Shown piece after piece: positions 60,469 through 64,000 of a stretch of DNA of 64,000 bases (position 1 is its first letter; every line of letters begins with the position of its first letter). The stretch lies in NCBI GenBank assembly GCA_026399875.1, contig JAPLQF010000008.1, positions 1 through 64,000 of the forward strand, in the 5' to 3' direction. Made by a program: the position numbers and the translations under genes. The notes below the pieces were generated by a model, which made no database searches, was not told the origin of the DNA, and saw only the letters and a list, made by a program, of their open reading frames with translations. Source of the stretch: Burkholderiales bacterium (lineage in GTDB: Bacteria; Pseudomonadota; Gammaproteobacteria; Burkholderiales; Burkholderiaceae_E).

Positions 60469-60921
60469 TCAGACGGGCGACTGGGCTGCTCGCCGGAGGC
60501 GGGCATCATGGAGTTCGTTGTCGGCCGCCCTGACCACGCCTTCGAGACCGATGCGCTGCAGGCCACGGGCGGCTGCGCCGGTCAGACAGCTCAGGCGCCA
60601 GTGTTCGCCCGACAGCGCAATCCGAAGCGACGCCACGCCGCTGCTCAGCCGGCTCTGGATGTCCGCGAGGGCCTCGCTGTCGACCCCCGGCATGACGGCC
60701 ATGAACGACTCGTTGCCAAGCAGCGCGAGGCGATCCTGCGACCTCAGCAGATGGCGCAACTGCTCGGCCACCGCGAGCGACACCTGGTCAACCGCGGTAT
60801 CGCCGTGAAGCTGCCTGATCGCAGCGAACTGTTCGACATCAACAATCACCACCGCCTCGCCGTCGGCTGGCCGGCGGTATCGATGCTGGTCAGCGCTGCT
60901 CGGGGCTGTCCGCTTATTCAT
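60469..60921 (-). CDS. degenerate GGDEF-domain protein
   Basis: A single GGDEF-like domain without a sensor part (150 residues). VVIVDVEQFAAIRQLHGD replaces the usual substrate-binding strand, VSLAVAEQLRHLLRSQDRLALLG fits the helix before the active site, and the active site itself reads GNESF (69-73) instead of GGDEF. Cyclase activity is therefore unlikely; the protein may bind a nucleotide or be a remnant. No inhibitory-site RxxD is evident. The start (ATG 60921) has no clear ribosome binding site. Confidence 0.65.
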   Translation of the reverse strand: MNKRTAPSSADQHRYRRPADGEAVVIVDVEQFAAIRQLHGDTAVDQVSLAVAEQLRHLLRSQDRLALLGNESFMAVMPGVDSEALADIQSRLSSGVASLRIALSGEHWRLSCLTGAAARGLQRIGLEGVVRAADNELHDARLRRAAQSPV

Positions 60922-61228
60922 AGGTCAAAAGTCTTGCCGCAGCATCGGAAGGTGTTGGCGTGGAAGGAAGTCTAGGTCTCGGACCGGCAAGGTCGCAGGA
61001 CATCTGTCACGAGGCACCGCCGATGACGACGCGGATGACGTGCGGGCAGGGATAACTCGGGCCAATCGACGTCGGCAACCACCCGAAAGGCTTAGGAGTC
61101 AAGCCAATCGTCGGGCTGAAAACCGCACATCATCAAGATTCAGCCACTGGTATGCTCCGCAACTTAGCCCTAATGACTTAACTGATTAGGACTATCGCTT
61201 TCCTGTCACCCTCCTTCCGGATCCCTTC
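60922..61228. other. non-coding region with a dyad
   Basis: No gene is supported in this 307-bp region. Its right part carries an AT-richer pseudo-palindrome described separately, directly before a broken lipoprotein gene. Confidence 0.5.
61169..61190. promoter_or_regulatory. 22-bp pseudo-palindrome upstream of the broken lipoprotein gene
   Basis: CCTAAT (61169-61174) and ATTAGG (61185-61190) form a perfect inverted repeat around a TTAA centre; 18 of the 22 positions are symmetric. It lies about 39 bp before ATG 61229, a normal place for an operator. Confidence 0.5.
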
Positions 61229-61463
61229 ATGGCCTTCTCTCCGACCCGCCTCGCGCTGCAAGCTGTCCCGCTTGCCCTGACTCTCACCCTCGCTGCCTGC
61301 GGCCAAAGCGGCCTGAGCTAAGGGCGATACAGCGACAGCGACCACTTACTACACTCAGTATCAGAAGACCAACGACGGCAATCAGGGCAACAGGCTGATG
61401 GCCCGGCCCCGCGGCGCCATCAACCCGCTGCAGGAAATGCTGGAGTGCGACCCAAAAAAGTGA
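61229..61463 (+). pseudogene. frameshifted small lipoprotein gene
   Basis: The first frame gives a 30-residue lipoprotein signal peptide with hydrophobic VPLALTLTLAACGQ and lipobox LAAC, then stops at TAA 61319-61321. A second frame, shifted by one base, is open from 61323 to a TGA at 61461-61463 and reads YYTQYQKTNDGNQGN and INPLQEMLECDPKK. Joining the two would give a lipoprotein of about 77 residues. A one-base indel near 61310-61325 is the likely lesion, or a sequencing error. No family was recognised. Confidence 0.45.
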
Positions 61464-61524
61464 CGGCCGCTTTCTCGAGCTTTTGCGAGCTTTTGCGAAC
61501 GGCTGCACCGACCCAACAAAGGCA

Positions 61525-61953
61525 TCAGGGGCTGAGCTCGGCGCCCTGCACCGTTATACCGGCTCGCTGCGCGGCCTGTGCAAGGGCGCTGTCGGCGGTC
61601 AGCAACTCGCCACCCCGCAATACCGCGAGCTGCAGATAGATTGCGTCGTAGGCGGTCAGCCCATGACTGCTTGCTGCCATGAGCAAGGCACCCACGCCCG
61701 CCGCCTGAGGGTCGAATTCGATCGGCAGCCCGTCAGCGAAGGCTGCCGCCTGCTGCGCCTGAGCCGGGGTGATCCGGCTGCGGCGCACCGCGACCATGAG
61801 TGCATTGGCCACTTCGGCGCGCAGCAGGATCGGGGCAATCAGCGGCGCCTCGCCACGCCGTTCGATGGCTGTCTCGACGCGGGCGGCGGCAAACCGGTTG
61901 TCGTCAAGCAGCCAGGCGATCACTGCCGAAGCGTCGAGCACCACCGGCTTCAC
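61525..61953 (-). CDS. VapC-family PIN-domain toxin
   Basis: A second PIN ribonuclease toxin (142 residues). The acidic residues are Asp7 in VLDASAVIAWLL, Glu47 in RAEVANAL, Asp103 in LTAYDAIYLQLA and Asp121 in LLTADSAL, all in the family positions. The start is GTG 61953, overlapping the antitoxin stop as GTGA, so translation is coupled. All catalytic positions are intact. Confidence 0.9.
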   Translation of the reverse strand: MKPVVLDASAVIAWLLDDNRFAAARVETAIERRGEAPLIAPILLRAEVANALMVAVRRSRITPAQAQQAAAFADGLPIEFDPQAAGVGALLMAASSHGLTAYDAIYLQLAVLRGGELLTADSALAQAAQRAGITVQGAELSP

Positions 61954-62201
61954 GCCCGCCCCTCGTCGATCCAGGCGCGGATCTCGCTGTCGCTCGCCCT
62001 GACCTGAGCACGCAGCGCACGCGCTCCGGCCAGGATGTCCTCGATCGCAAGGGGCGCTGCGCCAGGCCGGGCAGGCACCAGGCGTGCAATCGCCTGACCT
62101 CGACGCGTGATCACGAAAGATTCGCCTTCGGACACACGCTCGAGCAACTCTGACAGATGCGTCTTCGCCTCGAAGGTGCCCACGGTATTGGATGACTTCA
62201 T
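61950..62201 (-). CDS. Phd/YefM-family antitoxin
   Basis: The partner of the PIN toxin (83 residues). The Phd/YefM layout is clear: TVGTFEAKTHLSELLERVSEGESF, then FVITRRGQAIARLVP, and a C-terminal helix region that would bind the toxin. It is translated from ATG 62201 with a weak AAGG site and overlaps the toxin start. A CTAG-rich repeat lies just upstream. Confidence 0.9.
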   Translation of the reverse strand: MKSSNTVGTFEAKTHLSELLERVSEGESFVITRRGQAIARLVPARPGAAPLAIEDILAGARALRAQVRASDSEIRAWIDEGRA

Positions 62202-62214
62202 GTCGCCTTATCTG

Positions 62215-62230
62215 ACTAGTACAAACTAGT
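62215..62230 (-). promoter_or_regulatory. candidate antitoxin operator (two ACTAGT palindromes)
   Basis: ACTAGT-acaa-ACTAGT: two identical 6-bp palindromes 10 bp apart (one helical turn), 14 bp upstream of the antitoxin start. This spacing fits binding of a Phd-type dimer pair. CTAG is rare in most proteobacterial DNA, so its occurrence twice is notable. Confidence 0.6.
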
Positions 62231-62313
62231 AGCGTAATCGATCATGGTCTCTGCCTCAACCCGACCGCCACAGACCGGGCAGGCGGCCACGCCGCGCGTG
62301 GCAGACTTCGGTC

Positions 62314-63240
62314 ATGCGCTCATCCCCCTCCGCTCCCGCCCCATACGATCCGATCTACCTGATCTCACCCTCGGGTGCGGTCGCAGACGTCGCGCGGGCA
62401 CGCCATGCCGCCTCGATCCTCGAGCAGCTGGGCCATCCGACCCGCTTCGATCCGGCTGCGCTGCGTCGCACGCAGCGCTTTGCCGGCAGCGACGATCAGC
62501 GGGCCGGCGCCTTCGAGCGGGCCGCCGGGCAGGACGCCTCGATCGTCATGATCACCCGTGGCGGCTATGGCCTGACACGGCTCTTGCCGATACTCGACTT
62601 CAAACGGCTCGCCCGCGCCGGCAAGCGCTGGGTCGGCCTGTCCGACTTCACCGCCTTTCACCTGGCGATGCTGGCCCGCGCAGGTGCAGTCACCTGGGCC
62701 GGGCCGGCGCTGATCGATGACTTCGGGGTCGATACGCCGGAAGCGGTCGATCCGGTGACGCTGGGCTGCTTTCGCGAGGCCATGAGCGGCGAGCTCGAAA
62801 TCCTGGGCTTCAAGGCCAAAGGTCCCGAGGGTGTCGACGAGCAGGGCACGCTGTGGGGCGGCAATCTGTCGATCGTCTGCGCTCTGCTCGGCACGCCCTA
62901 CTTTCCGAAGGTCAAGGGCGGCATCCTCTTTCTGGAGGACGTCAACGAACATCCCTACCGCATCGAACGCATGCTGATCCAGCTGCTGCAGGCCGGGGTG
63001 ATCGACGCGCAGCGCGCGGTGCTGATCGGCCATGTCAATCGCTACACGCTCGGCGCCCACGATCGCGGCTACGACATGCCGGCGGTGCTCAAATGGCTGC
63101 GCGCCCAGACAAAAACCCCGATCGTCAGCGGTCTGCCCTTCGGCCACGCCAGCCCCAAACTGACGCTGCCGCACGGCGCCACCGTCGGGCTGGCCACCGA
63201 AGGCCGGCATGGCTGGCTGGTCTTCGAGCACTCGCATTGA
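62314..63240 (+). CDS. LD-carboxypeptidase / MccF-like S66 peptidase
   Basis: LD-carboxypeptidases cut the terminal D-Ala from murein tetrapeptides in the cytoplasm during cell-wall recycling; MccF relatives degrade microcin C. The 308-residue protein has YLISPSGAVAD, RGGYGLTRLLPILDF, the nucleophile Ser region VGLSDFTAFHLAM, TLWGGNLSIVCALLGTPY, LFLEDVNEHPYRIERML (Glu) and FGHASPKLTLPHG (His). Length matches LdcA. A GTC-type upstream context gives no strong ribosome binding site. It is convergent with the ABC ATPase gene. Confidence 0.9.
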   Translation: MRSSPSAPAPYDPIYLISPSGAVADVARARHAASILEQLGHPTRFDPAALRRTQRFAGSDDQRAGAFERAAGQDASIVMITRGGYGLTRLLPILDFKRLARAGKRWVGLSDFTAFHLAMLARAGAVTWAGPALIDDFGVDTPEAVDPVTLGCFREAMSGELEILGFKAKGPEGVDEQGTLWGGNLSIVCALLGTPYFPKVKGGILFLEDVNEHPYRIERMLIQLLQAGVIDAQRAVLIGHVNRYTLGAHDRGYDMPAVLKWLRAQTKTPIVSGLPFGHASPKLTLPHGATVGLATEGRHGWLVFEHSH

Positions 63241-63330
63241 AAGTCCCCGCCGACTCAACCCACTGAGTCCTGCACACCACCGCGCCGGTCACACCCTGTC
63301 TGCGGGTGGTGGCGCAGCCGAAGCAAGCGC

Positions 63331-64000
63331 TCAGGCGCTGCGGCTCATCTCGACCAGCGGATGAAAGCAGGCACTGCTCTGGCCACCCGGTATCGCCGAC
63401 AACACCGGGACCTCGTTTGCACACCGCTCGGTGGCGCGCGCACAGCGGGTCCGGAAGTGGCAGCCGCTCGGCGGGTTGTGAATCGAGGGCAACTCACCGC
63501 CGAGCGCCTCCTGCTCCGGCAGGGCACGCCCCGGTACCAGCACCGAATCGAGCAGGGCGCGGGTATAGGGATGTGATGGACGGCGATAGATGTCCTCGGT
63601 ACGCCCGATCTCGACGATGCGCCCGAGATACATCACCGCCACCCGATCGCACAGATTGCGGATCACCGCCAGATCGTGGCTGATGAAGAGCATGCTGAAG
63701 CTGCGCCTGGCACGAATGTCGATCAGCAGATTCAGGATCTGCGCCTGCACCGACACATCGAGCGCCGACACCGGCTCGTCGAGCACCAGCACTTCGGGCT
63801 CGAGCATCAGGGCAGGGGCAATCGCAATCCGCTGGCACTGGCCACCCGACATCTCATGAGGCCGGCGCGACCAGACGGTCTGGGCGTCGAAGCCGACCTC
63901 GGTCAGCGCCGCCGCCACCCGATCGCGCTGATCGGCGTCGCTTGCGCCGCCCCAGACCTGAAGCGGTTCGCCAACGATCTCGCCCACCCGACGGCGCGGA
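63331..64000 (-). CDS. peptide ABC transporter ATPase, C-terminal part (5' end outside window)
   Basis: The frame is open to the window edge and reads PRRRVGEIVGEPL, so the N-terminal Walker A part lies beyond it. Visible parts are the signature MSGGQCQRIAIAPAL, Walker [16 protein letters not shown]-loop FISHDLAVI, and the C-terminal GCHFRTRCARATERC motif of oligopeptide-type ATPases. The signature has Cys and Pro where most relatives have Arg (SGGQRQRIAIARAL). The GTG at 63987 is internal. It belongs to a different transporter from the complete one in this window. Confidence 0.88.
   Translation of the reverse strand, partial: PRRRVGEIVGEPLQVWGGASDADQRDRVAAALTEVGFDAQTVWSRRPHEMSGGQCQRIAIAPALMLEPEVLVLDEPVSALDVSVQAQILNLLIDIRARRSFSMLFISHDLAVIRNLCDRVAVMYLGRIVEIGRTEDIYRRPSHPYTRALLDSVLVPGRALPEQEALGGELPSIHNPPSGCHFRTRCARATERCANEVPVLSAIPGGQSSACFHPLVEMSRSA

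Overview
The window is a high-GC chromosomal segment, most likely from a betaproteobacterium of the Burkholderiales type. The evidence is the ATP synthase gene order (I-B-E-F-H-A-G-D-C), the mnmG-rsmG-parA-parB block, a GTP-type PEP carboxykinase and two Bug/TctC solute-binding proteins, a family greatly expanded in that order. No rRNA, tRNA, CRISPR array, insertion sequence or prophage was seen. The genus cannot be named from the sequence alone.

Layout. Positions 1-6.1 kb hold the end of a multi-domain cytochrome c, then rep, priA and hemE on the minus strand; the priA-hemE gap is AT-rich and carries DnaA-box-like motifs. At 6.3-10 kb is a small accessory patch: a Pro-rich exported protein with a PEP-CTERM-like tail, a Bug protein, a MOSC protein, a small exported protein and a NIPSNAP protein. 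At 10.0-17.1 kb is the complete F1Fo ATP synthase operon. At 17.2-20.2 kb is a sulfide/persulfide locus: a BigR/SqrR-like repressor, a split YeeE/YedE permease and a DUF599 protein, divergent from a persulfide-dioxygenase-like hydrolase, with a dyad operator between them. At 20.3-26.5 kb is a complete peptide-type ABC transporter (binding protein, two permeases, two ATPases) with a DUF1028 protein. A protease-like protein lacking catalytic His and Asp follows at 26.7 kb. At 27.9-32.5 kb lie parB, parA, rsmG and mnmG, and upstream of mnmG is an 876-bp non-coding region with three parS sites and a 19-copy 11-bp tandem repeat.

From 33.4 to 37.6 kb three dehydrogenases (Zn alcohol, succinate-semialdehyde and methylmalonate-semialdehyde type) form a minus-strand operon, divergent from an IclR regulator with a perfect dyad between them. 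Most genes then switch to the plus strand: carbamoylase, TSUP permease, PdxA-like dehydrogenase, threonine aldolase, a small membrane protein, a DksA-like zinc-finger protein, a NYN-LOTUS RNase-like protein, a VapBC-like pair, lipocalin, MFS permease, arylsulfatase and a second Bug protein. pckG (minus) is followed by a hydratase, a serine/threonine dehydratase, a DUF2817 hydrolase, a 58-residue membrane protein and an unrecognised 394-residue protein. The right end has EamA and AbrB-type membrane proteins, a degenerate GGDEF protein, a broken lipoprotein, a second toxin-antitoxin pair, an LD-carboxypeptidase and the C-terminal part of another peptide-transporter ATPase.

The clearest functional units are the ATP synthase, the ParABS segregation module, the sulfur-responsive divergon, the peptide transporter and the IclR-flanked dehydrogenase operon. 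The strand switch at about 37.7 kb, the parS cluster and the synteny place the window near the chromosome origin, although no canonical cluster of DnaA boxes was found beside mnmG. The least explained items are the 11-bp array, the inactive HtrA-like protein, the 394-residue unknown and the Pro-rich exported protein.
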